From a virus, in the IMG/VR virus record IMGVR_UViG_3300047548_001372, positions 1-64,000 of that record: a DNA stretch of 64,000 nucleotides, one strand, 5' to 3'. Numbering within the stretch: the stretch's first letter is position 1; each line of letters opens with the position of its first letter. Under the pieces are notes generated by a model. That model made no database searches and was not told the DNA's origin. It was given only the letters and a program-made list of their open reading frames with translations. Shown piece by piece: positions 7,128 through 14,046 of this stretch. The position numbers were made by a program, and so were the translations under genes.

Positions 7128-7180
7128 ATTATACCACTTCCCGCGCATCCTGTCAAGAGCTTTGTGTTAGAAAAGTGTTA
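7128..7180 (-). promoter_or_regulatory. Promoter module for the membrane-peptide operon
   Basis: TATAAT (7128-7133), TTGACA (7151-7156), 17-bp spacer, TAACA box. The promoter-side arm CCCGCGCATCCTGT has no partner because the upstream gene (stop at 7182) ends in the box. Confidence 0.83.
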
Positions 7181-7181
7181 G

Positions 7182-7514
7182 CTATACCATATATACAATA
7201 TTTTTTGAAAATCCTACAATAGACAATTCAAAAACATCCTTGATTTTCTCAAAAATATTATTGCTACAATCACGAACTTCTACTTGTAGCGTGTCATTAT
7301 TAAACTGACAATACAAATCTACCAACACACTATCAATAACTATGTAGAAAATACACCCATCCTGAAACTTATAAGTAATTTTGTAATCAGGATCTACCCA
7401 AGGACTATTGTCATACATATATACATACTGATGCGTGGTGTGGTTTAGTGGTACCGTTTTTACAATAGTACCAATCTTTTCCAAACCGCTCTTAATACTA
7501 TCTGCTGCGTTCAT
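7182..7514 (-). CDS. Unknown protein (110 aa)
   Basis: Not recognised. Beta-rich middle (VYMYDNSPWVDPDYKITYKF, FYIVIDSVLVDLY) and a C-terminal helix. Its layout loosely recalls other small proteins of the array (8476, 10873, 11858), but no convincing alignment was made. Own promoter at 7542-7570. Confidence 0.72.
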   Translation of the reverse strand: MNAADSIKSGLEKIGTIVKTVPLNHTTHQYVYMYDNSPWVDPDYKITYKFQDGCIFYIVIDSVLVDLYCQFNNDTLQVEVRDCSNNIFEKIKDVFELSIVGFSKNIVYMV

Positions 7515-7541
7515 AGTTTTTGTTTTCTTGATTACTCTGTC

Positions 7542-7613
7542 ATTATACCATTAGCCGCGCAAGATGTCAAGAGCTTTTTGTTAAAAACCCGTTAACACCT
7601 TGCGCGGCTAATG
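7542..7613 (-). promoter_or_regulatory. Promoter-hairpin module with the longest arms
   Basis: TATAAT (7542-7547), TTGACA (7565-7570), 17-bp spacer. Arms 7549-7567 and 7595-7613 pair over 19 bp, extended by CATTAG/CTAATG, with one non-Watson-Crick pair (U-G in minus-strand RNA). CAAGATG/CACCTTG arm type. Promoter for 7182-7514. Confidence 0.87.
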
Positions 7614-7615
7614 TA

Positions 7616-8131
7616 TTACTTAATACAATTGATCCATCTACACTCATCAAATGTACTAGTGTTCTTAATAACTACACTCATATCAGCTTCACGAAACACA
7701 GACCTAGTAAACTCATTTTCCTCTAACTTCACGCTAAAAAACCATGGTGAAGTAATATCACATACAGTAAAATAATTGCGCAAGAATTGCGCATTTGTTA
7801 AGTTACACTGAAACAGATGTGCTCTGTTGAAAGAGCAGTTAATAAAGATACAATCACTAAACTCTACGTACCGTGCTTGCACAAAATCAAAATGACAGTT
7901 GACAAACACGGTACCAGAAAAACTGCTACCAGAAAAATCACTACCGTTGAAAGACGCCTTATTAAACACACACCCACGCATGTTATCCGGCATCCTACAT
8001 TCGTGAAACGCTACGCTTGTCGTAGTAAGGTTATCAAACGTTAGGCCGTAAAACGACACACCAAGAAACGTATCGTATGGAGTAGGATTGGTAAGGCTGT
8101 CAATCTGTGCACTGGTAGGGTTGGTAAGCAC
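7616..8131 (-). CDS. Pentapeptide-repeat protein
   Basis: 171 residues. From about residue 45 to 130 a five-residue periodicity is clear (FNKASFNGSDFSGSSFSGTV, then CIFINCSFNRAHLFQCNL), with Phe/Leu at the centre and small residues before it, the pattern that folds as a right-handed quadrilateral beta-helix. Some members mimic DNA and shield or inhibit gyrase; that role here is inference. The frame opens with GTG at 8131 after AGAAAGAA. It has no promoter of its own and probably shares that of the lipoprotein gene upstream. Confidence 0.82.
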   Translation of the reverse strand: MLTNPTSAQIDSLTNPTPYDTFLGVSFYGLTFDNLTTTSVAFHECRMPDNMRGCVFNKASFNGSDFSGSSFSGTVFVNCHFDFVQARYVEFSDCIFINCSFNRAHLFQCNLTNAQFLRNYFTVCDITSPWFFSVKLEENEFTRSVFREADMSVVIKNTSTFDECRWINCIK

Positions 8132-8166
8132 TGTTTTTATTCTTTCTATTTTAGATTACTTTTAGA

Positions 8167-8361
8167 TTACTTTTCAAATCGATTGTTTAATGCTTGAGCT
8201 GTAGCAGCATACTCCGCCCTCGTGACGCATTTAGGATCTTTCCGACAAGCCTCTTCTACTTGCTGCTGTGTCATATTTCTGTGTGGCATATCAGCAGCAC
8301 CACATGCCAGAATAAACAGTAACATTCCGATTGACAGACCTACTACAATAATTCGCTTCAC
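8167..8361 (-). CDS. Small predicted lipoprotein (64 aa)
   Basis: A signal peptide with two basic residues (MKR), a hydrophobic stretch (residues 4-18) and the lipobox L-A-C with Cys20 as the lipidation site; the mature part is about 45 residues with two further Cys. Phage lipoproteins often act in superinfection exclusion or as lysis (Rz1-like) proteins; the mature part is not proline-rich as in Rz1, so exclusion or another envelope role is more likely. Promoter at 8399-8427. Confidence 0.8.
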   Translation of the reverse strand: MKRIIVVGLSIGMLLFILACGAADMPHRNMTQQQVEEACRKDPKCVTRAEYAATAQALNNRFEK

Positions 8362-8398
8362 GATTAGTTTACTTTCTAACTAACTTGATTACTCCACT

Positions 8399-8464
8399 AT
8401 TATACCATACCCGCCCAACGTTGTCTACTGGTTTTTGTTAGAAAAACGTTAACATTGGGCGGGT
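8399..8464 (-). promoter_or_regulatory. Promoter-hairpin module (CCGCCC arm type)
   Basis: TATAAT (8399-8404), TAGACA (8422-8427), 17-bp spacer, TAACA box. Arms ACCCGCCCAACGTT / AACATTGGGCGGGT: 14 bp with one G-U in the minus RNA. Both arms have changed together from the usual GCGCGG form. Promoter for 8167-8361 and probably 7616-8131. Confidence 0.86.
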
Positions 8465-8475
8465 TTAGGGAAACG

Positions 8476-8862
8476 TTAGATCTGGTATACCTCTACACCA
8501 TTACAAATACTATTTAGCTTTTCCTTTAACTTTTGTAAACCACTTTCTGATAACGGATTACACTCTGCCCCTATTTGCAAACGTACGCTACCATCAGCAG
8601 TGTAAAAGTTATCTGTAGCGCTGTTATACATAATATCAATATCTATTTCACCATATACTGCAATGCTCATAATGTCTTCATCGAAACATGCACAGAGGAG
8701 TTTTTTACCAAACATAAAGTAAATCCATGTTTGATCATACTTATCCCATCGACCAAACCCTAACACTTTTACATTACGACGTGTGATAAACGGCTCAAAT
8801 GCTCTGATTACATCCTTGTTTTGCAAATTGTGAAGCATTGTCCTGTTATACGTGCTGCTCAT
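8476..8862 (-). CDS. Unknown protein (128 aa)
   Basis: Not recognised. A W-x-x-Y-x-x-W-I-Y-F core, a repeated-looking beta segment (DIMSIAVYGEIDIDIMYN), then an amphipathic C-terminal helix. Own promoter 8909-8937; the leader contains a TAGT tetranucleotide repeat (about 8876-8895). Confidence 0.72.
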   Translation of the reverse strand: MSSTYNRTMLHNLQNKDVIRAFEPFITRRNVKVLGFGRWDKYDQTWIYFMFGKKLLCACFDEDIMSIAVYGEIDIDIMYNSATDNFYTADGSVRLQIGAECNPLSESGLQKLKEKLNSICNGVEVYQI

Positions 8863-8908
8863 TGTGTTGTTTCCTAGCTAACTAACTAACTAACTTGATT
8901 ACTTTGTT

Positions 8909-8974
8909 ATTATACCACAGCCCGCGCATCCTGTCAATAGGTTTTTGTTAGAACTTTGTTAACAGGATGCGCGG
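8909..8974 (-). promoter_or_regulatory. Promoter-hairpin module for the gene at 8476-8862
   Basis: TATAAT (8909-8914), TTGACA (8932-8937), 17-bp spacer, TAACA box, perfect arms CCGCGCATCCTGT / ACAGGATGCGCGG. Confidence 0.86.
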
Positions 8975-8981
8975 CAATTAT

Positions 8982-9458
8982 TTAATAACGATATACAAAA
9001 GCATCCTTTAACATCCTGAAAATCTCTCTCCCTTCATCATTAGGAAAATAGATACAAGCTCCAATAGATTGTAGCTGTCTTTCCCGAAAGCCTCTAATAC
9101 GTGTTGGCACGTGTGCTGTGAAGTAAAATGGTACGTTATCATCATCTAACTGTGAATCATATACCGTAATCATTAAACTAGGATTATCCAAACGATTATG
9201 GATAGAATGATAGTATTGTGATGTGATGTCTGTAGCAGTAAAGTTATTCATATGATCATAAATAACATCATGATCATCAGACAACGTACGTGAAACCCGT
9301 GTACATGTGGTATGCGTGCGCCTATCTACAGACGCATTGACAATATCACCATACTTTGTAGCAGTAAATGAAAACCTGTTTGGAGTAATCAGAAACTTAG
9401 CAGGGTAGTTTTCCCAAACGCCATCTACGATACGCTTTGAAAATCCTTCGAATTGCAT
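8982..9458 (-). CDS. Unknown protein, paralogue of the 1529-1987 protein
   Basis: 158 residues. It shares with the 1529 protein the PAKFLITP segment, VNASVDRRTH, the DH...FTATDI segment and VPFYFTA...F. The region upstream of its ATG keeps the hairpin arms but its -35 and -10 are decayed (see 9486-9532), so it probably depends on read-through from the 9544-9915 gene. Function unknown. Confidence 0.78.
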   Translation of the reverse strand: MQFEGFSKRIVDGVWENYPAKFLITPNRFSFTATKYGDIVNASVDRRTHTTCTRVSRTLSDDHDVIYDHMNNFTATDITSQYYHSIHNRLDNPSLMITVYDSQLDDDNVPFYFTAHVPTRIRGFRERQLQSIGACIYFPNDEGREIFRMLKDAFVYRY

Positions 9459-9485
9459 GATAGTTGTTCTTTCTATTTACTAACT

Positions 9486-9532
9486 CCCGCGCATCGTTTC
9501 TAAAACATATAGTTATTAAAGCGATGCGCGGG
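9486..9532 (-). repeat. Hairpin kept where the promoter has decayed
   Basis: Perfect 11-bp arms CCCGCGCATCG (9486-9496) / CGATGCGCGGG (9522-9532) stand at the usual module position. The aligned -35 reads TAGAAA and the -10 TAAATA, and the TAACA box is not recognisable. The arm type differs from all others. Confidence 0.75.
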
Positions 9533-9543
9533 AATACTAAGCA

Positions 9544-9915
9544 CTATCCAATATAATACCCGTACAATCCACTCAAATCATTCGTATATTTGATAAGCGC
9601 AACTTCGATCGTGTCCAGTGTTACTGGAGTATCACCAACAGCGCCAGCGCCACGTACGCCACCAGCAGGACGAACACCTAGCGCTAACGTGTTACCATCC
9701 CAGAAGCCACGCTTGGCTTCTGGCAAACTAGGACAGAGATCACGCAACACGTTTACTGTTGCTGCGTGTCCGTTTAGGTTTTCCGTAACACGTGCTAGCA
9801 TAGCTGGAAGCTCTGCGATAGAGATACGCTTCCATACCAACATACCATCATCAAACGAGGGTGAAACGATCGTGCTAATCAGCGTGAGCTTGGTATCCTT
9901 GTGTAGTGAGAACAT
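9544..9915 (-). CDS. Possible AcrIII-1 (DUF1874-like) ring nuclease, anti-CRISPR candidate
   Basis: 123 residues, GC-richer than its neighbours. The layout resembles the DUF1874/AcrIII-1 family: an N-terminal strand (LTLISTIVSPSF), a short loop, R-I-S-I-A-E-L-P helix, then G49-H50-A-A-T leading a helix (conserved GH-x-x-T, whose His is catalytic in AcrIII-1), a W-D-G-N-T-L-A-L strand resembling the family's GD-x-A strand, and a C-terminal V-T-L-D-x-I-E element. Known members cleave cyclic tetra-adenylate and so switch off type III CRISPR signalling. The match is by eye and moderate; the GH-x-x-T motif is its strongest part. Own promoter at 9950-9978. Confidence 0.5.
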   Translation of the reverse strand: MFSLHKDTKLTLISTIVSPSFDDGMLVWKRISIAELPAMLARVTENLNGHAATVNVLRDLCPSLPEAKRGFWDGNTLALGVRPAGGVRGAGAVGDTPVTLDTIEVALIKYTNDLSGLYGYYIG

Positions 9916-9949
9916 GGTGTATTGTCCTTTCTTGATTACTTACATTGGT

Positions 9950-10003
9950 ATTATACCACTTCCCGCGTAACTTGTCTATAGACTTTTGTTAGAAGATCGT
10001 TAA
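9950..10003 (-). promoter_or_regulatory. Promoter module for the gene at 9544-9915
   Basis: TATAAT (9950-9955), TAGACA (9973-9978), 17-bp spacer, TAACA box; the upstream small gene ends in the GTTAAC word, so the far arm is missing. Confidence 0.8.
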
Positions 10004-10125
10004 CAAAAATCGCTGTAATCAATACCAGTATGTGTTGGATATTGCCTACTGTTATTGATTTTTGCTAGCTCATTCCGCTGCGTGCGTGCGAGAATATAAA
10101 ACATAACCATCTTGATAAACTTCAT
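10000..10125 (-). CDS. Small protein (41 aa), unknown
   Basis: A short frame from ATG 10125 (preceded by GAAAGAGTGTATACA) to TAA in the GTTAAC box of the next module. N-terminus MKFIKMVMFYILA is hydrophobic and basic; the rest is polar. It follows the 10153 gene by 27 bases with no promoter between, so it is probably the third gene of that operon. Confidence 0.55.
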   Translation of the reverse strand: MKFIKMVMFYILARTQRNELAKINNSRQYPTHTGIDYSDFC

Positions 10126-10152
10126 TGTATACACTCTTTCTAATTAGTTAGC

Positions 10153-10377
10153 CTATCGTGCTAGTACATCTTCCTTGACACCATCATACTCAAATTGCCA
10201 AGCCAAGATTGTAGGAAAATCTTCACACTTTTTGATAAAAGAAGGTAAATCAATGTTCTTAAATTTTTCTGGTGCTACCTTCCACACCGCAAATGATCCA
10301 CAATCTTTTATTTTGTCTAATCCCTTGATAGCCAACGTTTCCTTATTATCAATATATAGTTTAATTCCTACAATCAT
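10153..10377 (-). CDS. Unknown small protein (74 aa)
   Basis: Not recognised; alpha/beta-looking (IVGIKLYID, FAVWKVAPEKF, ILAWQFEYDG). Preceded by AAGGAATAACT and by a TAA/ATT triplet repeat that separates it from the 10414 gene, with which it shares a promoter. Confidence 0.72.
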   Translation of the reverse strand: MIVGIKLYIDNKETLAIKGLDKIKDCGSFAVWKVAPEKFKNIDLPSFIKKCEDFPTILAWQFEYDGVKEDVLAR

Positions 10378-10389
10378 GATAGTTATTCC

Positions 10390-10416
10390 TTGTTATTATT
10401 ATTATTATTATTATTA
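10390..10416. repeat. Triplet repeat (TAA)n after a stop codon
   Basis: Seven to nine uninterrupted TAA units on the minus strand begin with the stop codon of the 10414 gene, giving in-frame tandem stops, and end just before the ribosome-binding site of the 10153 gene. Confidence 0.8.
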
Positions 10417-10761
10417 CACTGCGTGATATACGTGATCGTCAAAGTATTCTTCCATACATTCATCATAATCACGATTATACCAATCGTTACTACATTCGCC
10501 ATCAGCCAGCAACTCCTGCATACATTCATGATCATACGTTCGCCAAAACCTACCATTGGTAACGTCAAACGTATGTTCACGAAAATCCGATCTACCGCGT
10601 GTTTCAAGAAACATAATAGCAAAATCTAGCGCATCGTTCGCGGTGTGGAAGATTCTGCTGTGATACTTCTCAAGATTTTCATCAACTCCAATTACAATAA
10701 AGCTGTTATTTTCCGTGCTTGCGGTATGGATGTAACACGCTGGCATACCTGGAGTAAGCAT
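10414..10761 (-). CDS. Unknown acidic protein (115 aa)
   Basis: Not recognised. First half beta-rich with N-N-S-F-I-V-I-G, a helix H-T-A-N-D-A-L-D-F-A, then a very acidic C-terminal third (YDHECMQELLADGEC, YDECMEEYFDDH). Acidic small phage proteins can be DNA mimics; that is a possibility only. First gene of a three-gene operon from the promoter at 10799-10827. Confidence 0.75.
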   Translation of the reverse strand: MLTPGMPACYIHTASTENNSFIVIGVDENLEKYHSRIFHTANDALDFAIMFLETRGRSDFREHTFDVTNGRFWRTYDHECMQELLADGECSNDWYNRDYDECMEEYFDDHVYHAV

Positions 10762-10798
10762 TGGTAACTTCTTTCTATGTAAATTCGATTACACTGGT

Positions 10799-10864
10799 AT
10801 TATACCACTTCCCGCGCAAGGTGTCAAGAGCTTTTTGTTAGAGAAGTGTTAACACCTTGCGCGG
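10799..10864 (-). promoter_or_regulatory. Promoter-hairpin module for the 10761-10000 operon
   Basis: TATAAT (10799-10804), TTGACA (10822-10827), 17-bp spacer, TAACA box. Perfect arms CCGCGCAAGGTGT (10812-10824) / ACACCTTGCGCGG (10852-10864): the CAAGGTG type, changed in both arms. Confidence 0.87.
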
Positions 10865-10872
10865 ATAATGTA

Positions 10873-11259
10873 TTACGCAAAATTGTTATACATAACACCC
10901 AGTTGCTCTTGAAGCAAAATACCAAAAGCAGCGCTATGTGTGAAGTATACTTCTAGGTGTGTGCTGTTGGAGTCTGCTTTTGCGTACATCCCATCAGCCA
11001 TCTTTTCAGGATTGAAAATCATTTCCCAACTACGATCACTCCAAAATAACAACACTGTTCCGTTTTTGTACGTAATGCGATAGCCGTTCTGACATTCACG
11101 TACAATCTTTACTAATCCCTGCAAATTGTGCTTCTCATTCACACCATACTTCGAATTGTAAAACGATACGTCAAAAAACTCTAGCCCTAGTACAAACGTA
11201 CCCTTATAGTGTACGGAGTAATCATCCTGTCCGTGAACTACCATGTCTGACATCAGCAT
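10873..11259 (-). CDS. Unknown protein (128 aa)
   Basis: Not recognised. A beta-rich domain with N-G-Y-R-I-T-Y-K, then W-E-M-I-F-N-P-E-K-M and a C-terminal V-Y-F-T-H-x-x-A helix. The protein at 11858 has a similar order (D-G-Y-V-I-K-Y-K, W-I-F-S-P-K-I-M, V-V-F-S-D-E-E), so the two may be distant paralogues. Own promoter 11298-11326. Confidence 0.74.
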   Translation of the reverse strand: MLMSDMVVHGQDDYSVHYKGTFVLGLEFFDVSFYNSKYGVNEKHNLQGLVKIVRECQNGYRITYKNGTVLLFWSDRSWEMIFNPEKMADGMYAKADSNSTHLEVYFTHSAAFGILLQEQLGVMYNNFA

Positions 11260-11297
11260 TGCGTTTGTTCTTTCTAACTAACTTCGATTACATTCGT

Positions 11298-11363
11298 ATT
11301 ATATCACAGCCGCGCACCATTGTCTACTGGTTTTTGTTAGAGTAGCGTTAACGTTATGCGCGG
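11298..11363 (-). promoter_or_regulatory. Promoter-hairpin module for the gene at 10873-11259
   Basis: TATAAT (11298-11303), TAGACA (11321-11326), 17-bp spacer, TAACA box; arms pair only over CCGCGCA / TGCGCGG. Confidence 0.8.
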
Positions 11364-11839
11364 ATATTTATACTTGCATTTGTATAAAAATATCGAATAA
11401 GGTTTTTAATTTCTGGAATATACTTTGTAGCATCTGTCACAAGGCTTGCGCTTGCTACCAGCTGCTCAAATGTACATGTGTTTGTAATTGGATTATCACT
11501 CTTGTGATATGAAAACACACCATCAGCAAAGGTGAAATTACACAACGAACTAATATCACCAATAATAATAAAGCGTGTATATTTTCCTGCATCCTGCTGC
11601 TCTTCTGCTGCAAGATTTGTACAAACTTGTTTGATTAAAATCTGATCTGGCAAAGTAAACATACTTCTGCTATAGATCCAATATAGCACAGCCTCATTAT
11701 CAGTAATTGTGTATCCAATACACTTTGTACAATACCAATCTTCTTTTAATTTTGAAAACGTAGTTGGAAAACTACCTAAAACATCACGACTATGCAACAC
11801 ACGATACGTAAAACCAGGACTAACTTCTCTTACCTTCAT
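11354..11839 (-). CDS. Unknown protein (161 aa)
   Basis: Not recognised. Contains a W-Y-C-T-K-C motif (one C-x-x-C pair), beta-rich segments and a C-terminal helix. It follows the 11858 gene by 18 bases and appears to be the second gene of that operon. Confidence 0.74.
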   Translation of the reverse strand: MKVREVSPGFTYRVLHSRDVLGSFPTTFSKLKEDWYCTKCIGYTITDNEAVLYWIYSRSMFTLPDQILIKQVCTNLAAEEQQDAGKYTRFIIIGDISSLCNFTFADGVFSYHKSDNPITNTCTFEQLVASASLVTDATKYIPEIKNLIRYFYTNASINIRA

Positions 11840-11857
11840 AGGTACATTTTACTCTTT

Positions 11858-12220
11858 CTAAATTACTTGTAGATTTTCTCGAATTGCACACACTTCTTCA
11901 TCGGAGAAAACTACATACATGTGCTGGGTAGGATTGCCATCAAATATACGAATATACCAAATATTTAGATCGTTTTTTGCTACAGTCATCATAATTTTAG
12001 GAGAAAATATCCAATCTTTAGGATATTTGTATTTAATAACATAACCATCAGGATAATTTGTAAGACGAATACTCTGTAAGCAAAGATACTGTCTTTCTAT
12101 ATTTTTAAAATTAAATATAAACGAAGTTTTATCGATACCTATGTTTGCATAAAGGTCTACTGATGAAAGATCAACATCAAAATACTGCACTACTCTTGGC
12201 ATAAGATGTAAACTTTTCAT
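11858..12220 (-). CDS. Unknown protein (120 aa), possible relative of 10873
   Basis: Not recognised. Beta-rich with D-G-Y-V-I-K-Y-K and W-I-F-S-P-K-I-M segments resembling those of the 10873 protein. Good AAGGAGAAAAT ribosome-binding site before ATG 12220. First gene after the promoter at 12273-12301. Confidence 0.75.
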   Translation of the reverse strand: MKSLHLMPRVVQYFDVDLSSVDLYANIGIDKTSFIFNFKNIERQYLCLQSIRLTNYPDGYVIKYKYPKDWIFSPKIMMTVAKNDLNIWYIRIFDGNPTQHMYVVFSDEEVCAIRENLQVI

Positions 12221-12272
12221 ATTTTCTCCTTATTCTGTATTTAGATATGCGGTGTGCTTTTGGTATATTGGT

Positions 12273-12339
12273 ATTTTACCATACCCCGCGCATCCTGTCA
12301 ACTACTTTTTGTTAGAAGATTGCTAACAGTTTGCGCGGG
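12273..12339 (-). promoter_or_regulatory. Promoter-hairpin module for the 12220-11354 operon
   Basis: TAAAAT (12273-12278), TTGACA (12296-12301), 17-bp spacer, TAACA box; arms CCCGCGCA...TGT / ACA...TGCGCGGG with two central mismatches. Confidence 0.82.
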
Positions 12340-12343
12340 AATA

Positions 12344-12484
12344 CTATATCACTTTACACAACACCCAACTACCAGCTACAAACTTATAGACTAATCCAAC
12401 ACTATCTTGATATACCGCCTTATATTGCATACCAAGCAGAGTATAGTAGTATACTGTTGTTGCTTGTTTTTTAACACATACCAT
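12344..12484 (-). CDS. Small protein (46 aa), unknown
   Basis: A short frame from ATG 12484, two bases after the stop of the 12487 gene, to TAG 12344. Basic N-terminus MVCVKKQ, then an aromatic, valine-rich sequence (TTVYYYTLLGM; YKFVAGSWVLCKVI) with beta character. No clear ribosome-binding site of its own; coupling to the upstream gene is likely. Function unknown. Confidence 0.5.
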   Translation of the reverse strand: MVCVKKQATTVYYYTLLGMQYKAVYQDSVGLVYKFVAGSWVLCKVI

Positions 12485-12486
12485 AA

Positions 12487-12993
12487 TTATACTTCTACAT
12501 AATTACATAGAGGCTTAGCAACAAGCCTACCAGTGTAATTTATTGTAAAGTTACAATACTTATTGCTAATATCAGCACCAGCATATTCACCCCTACGAAT
12601 AATATCACGATTGTTAGAATCAATGGATTCATCTGGCAAATAAAGCAGGATAATAACATCCATTAGTGCTTCTAAACCTACCCAACGAAAAAACACATAA
12701 TCCATATGAAATACAGTGTAACGAAGATTTGCAATACAATATTCCAAATCCTCGTTATCACGGAAATAATCAAATGTGTCATGAAAATATAGTGGGAGCT
12801 CTTTTGCTATCGCTTCTCGATTCTGCACCATCATACAAAGTTTACCATTGTTTTCTAAATCATTCTTAAATAAGAGCTCTGCATGATAGTGAAACCTTGC
12901 TAGACTAAGCCATATATCACTAGAACTATAATCATTTTCTAACATATCCATAATACGATTGTATTGCCGCAATGCCTCTTGTGCGTGATTCAT
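12487..12993 (-). CDS. Unknown protein, YHTN paralogue family, copy 4
   Basis: 168 residues from ATG 12993, chosen because AAAGGAG precedes it. Close tandem relative of the 13022 protein (shared QYNRIMDML, FHY, Y-F-H, F-F-R-W-V-G and Y-L-P-(D/N)-E-S-I-D-S) and a more distant relative of the proteins at 441, 3178 and 3831 by the order of F-H-Y, YFH, RYTVFH and RW-plus-helix elements. Ends in Val-Glu-Val within TAGAAGTATAA, as do 441 and 22834. Confidence 0.8.
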   Translation of the reverse strand: MNHAQEALRQYNRIMDMLENDYSSSDIWLSLARFHYHAELLFKNDLENNGKLCMMVQNREAIAKELPLYFHDTFDYFRDNEDLEYCIANLRYTVFHMDYVFFRWVGLEALMDVIILLYLPDESIDSNNRDIIRRGEYAGADISNKYCNFTINYTGRLVAKPLCNYVEV

Positions 12994-13021
12994 TAAACGC
13001 TCCTTTTGCATATTATATAAT

Positions 13022-13558
13022 TTATACGTCTACACAAACCATCAGCCTACCAAAGTATGTTTTAGCAAAATAACTATACTTATCGGCAATATACTTATCA
13101 GTAAGGTTTTTACCTGCAATTTTACCAGTATGAATAATATCACGATTCTCAGAATCAATGGATTCATTTGGTAAATAAAGCAAAATAATAACATCTATAA
13201 TTTTTTCAATACCTACCCAGCGGAAAAATGCGCGTTTAGTATGAAACACTGTATATTGAATATTTGCAAGATACTCTTTACTTTCTCCAAGAAGTAAACT
13301 ACCGTCGAAATTATAGCTTTCATAATTCGTATGAAAATATACAGGATATATAATTCCAGTAGATGCCTCATTCTGTGCTAGTGTATACAACGTGCCGTCG
13401 TTTTCCAAATCATACTTAAATAATGATTCTACTGTATAATGAAATGCTGCTACGTTATTTGACATATCATCATCACTAAAACTACCATCAGCTAGCATAT
13501 CCATAATACGATTGTATTGTAGCAATGCCTCTTGTGCGTACATTTGTGCGTAGTTCAT
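13022..13558 (-). CDS. Unknown protein, YHTN paralogue family, copy 5
   Basis: 178 residues. Conserved segments include YFHTNY (the YHTN equivalent), IQYTVFH, FFRWVG and the conserved Y-L-P-N-E-S-I-D-S. It leads an operon with the 12487 and 12344 genes from the atypical promoter at 13579-13607. Function unknown; the repeated duplication is the main clue to importance. Confidence 0.8.
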   Translation of the reverse strand: MNYAQMYAQEALLQYNRIMDMLADGSFSDDDMSNNVAAFHYTVESLFKYDLENDGTLYTLAQNEASTGIIYPVYFHTNYESYNFDGSLLLGESKEYLANIQYTVFHTKRAFFRWVGIEKIIDVIILLYLPNESIDSENRDIIHTGKIAGKNLTDKYIADKYSYFAKTYFGRLMVCVDV

Positions 13559-13578
13559 TAAATACCTCTTTCATACGT

Positions 13579-13633
13579 AGTATAGCACATTGTTACCCAA
13601 TGTGCTATACTTTTTTGCTAGAATATTGTTAGA
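13579..13633 (-). promoter_or_regulatory. Variant promoter with 13-bp operator-like inverted repeat
   Basis: TGC-TATACT (extended -10, 13579-13584) lies 17 bp from a weak -35 TAGCAC (13602-13607). The TAACA-like box is kept at its normal distance. The GC arms are replaced by a perfect inverted repeat GTATAGCACATTG / CAATGTGCTATAC (13580-13592 / 13598-13610) covering both hexamers, as an operator would. Drives 13558 to 12344. Confidence 0.75.
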
Positions 13634-13635
13634 AC

Positions 13636-14046
13636 TTATACCGGCCAATAGTACTTACGTTCTGGTTTTTCTTCCCAGTTGTATTTACTATAGAATGTAT
13701 AATCCTTGTGTAGTAATGCTGCTCTGTGCGTGGTGTGAATATCCTTCCCCCACCATGGGGGAATGTAGGTTTTTGTAAAGCTGTTATGGAATGCTTGGAT
13801 TTTTTCTAGGCAGGTATCCTTAAAGCCACGATCAACCCATGCTTCACACATATACACACCATATTCTACTAACGCATTAGTATAACCCTTCCACATTTTT
13901 GTAGCAGGATGGTTTACCCATCCTTTTGACAGCCCATGCAGCGTATTGAGAATTTGAAGCGTTTCTACACGCTGCTTACCTAAACGCTTGTCATCAAGCA
14001 CAGACGCACACAAAGGCATATCAGGATACGGTACAAAGGTTTGCAT
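13636..14046 (-). CDS. MSMEG_6728-type / pyrimidine-dimer-glycosylase-like protein
   Basis: 136 residues with the conserved opening M-Q-T-F-x-P-Y-P-D, D-x-x-R-L-G-K-Q-R-V-E-x-L-Q, H-P-A-x-x-M-W-x-G-Y, and W-W-G...H-x-x-H-R-A-A-L-L-x-K-D-x-x-F-Y. This is the pattern of a small protein family seen in actinobacteria and phages and often labelled MSMEG_6728 family or pyrimidine dimer DNA glycosylase-like; DNA-repair activity is family annotation, not shown here. It overlaps the stop of the 14046-14258 gene and shares its promoter. Confidence 0.7.
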   Translation of the reverse strand: MQTFVPYPDMPLCASVLDDKRLGKQRVETLQILNTLHGLSKGWVNHPATKMWKGYTNALVEYGVYMCEAWVDRGFKDTCLEKIQAFHNSFTKTYIPPWWGKDIHTTHRAALLHKDYTFYSKYNWEEKPERKYYWPV

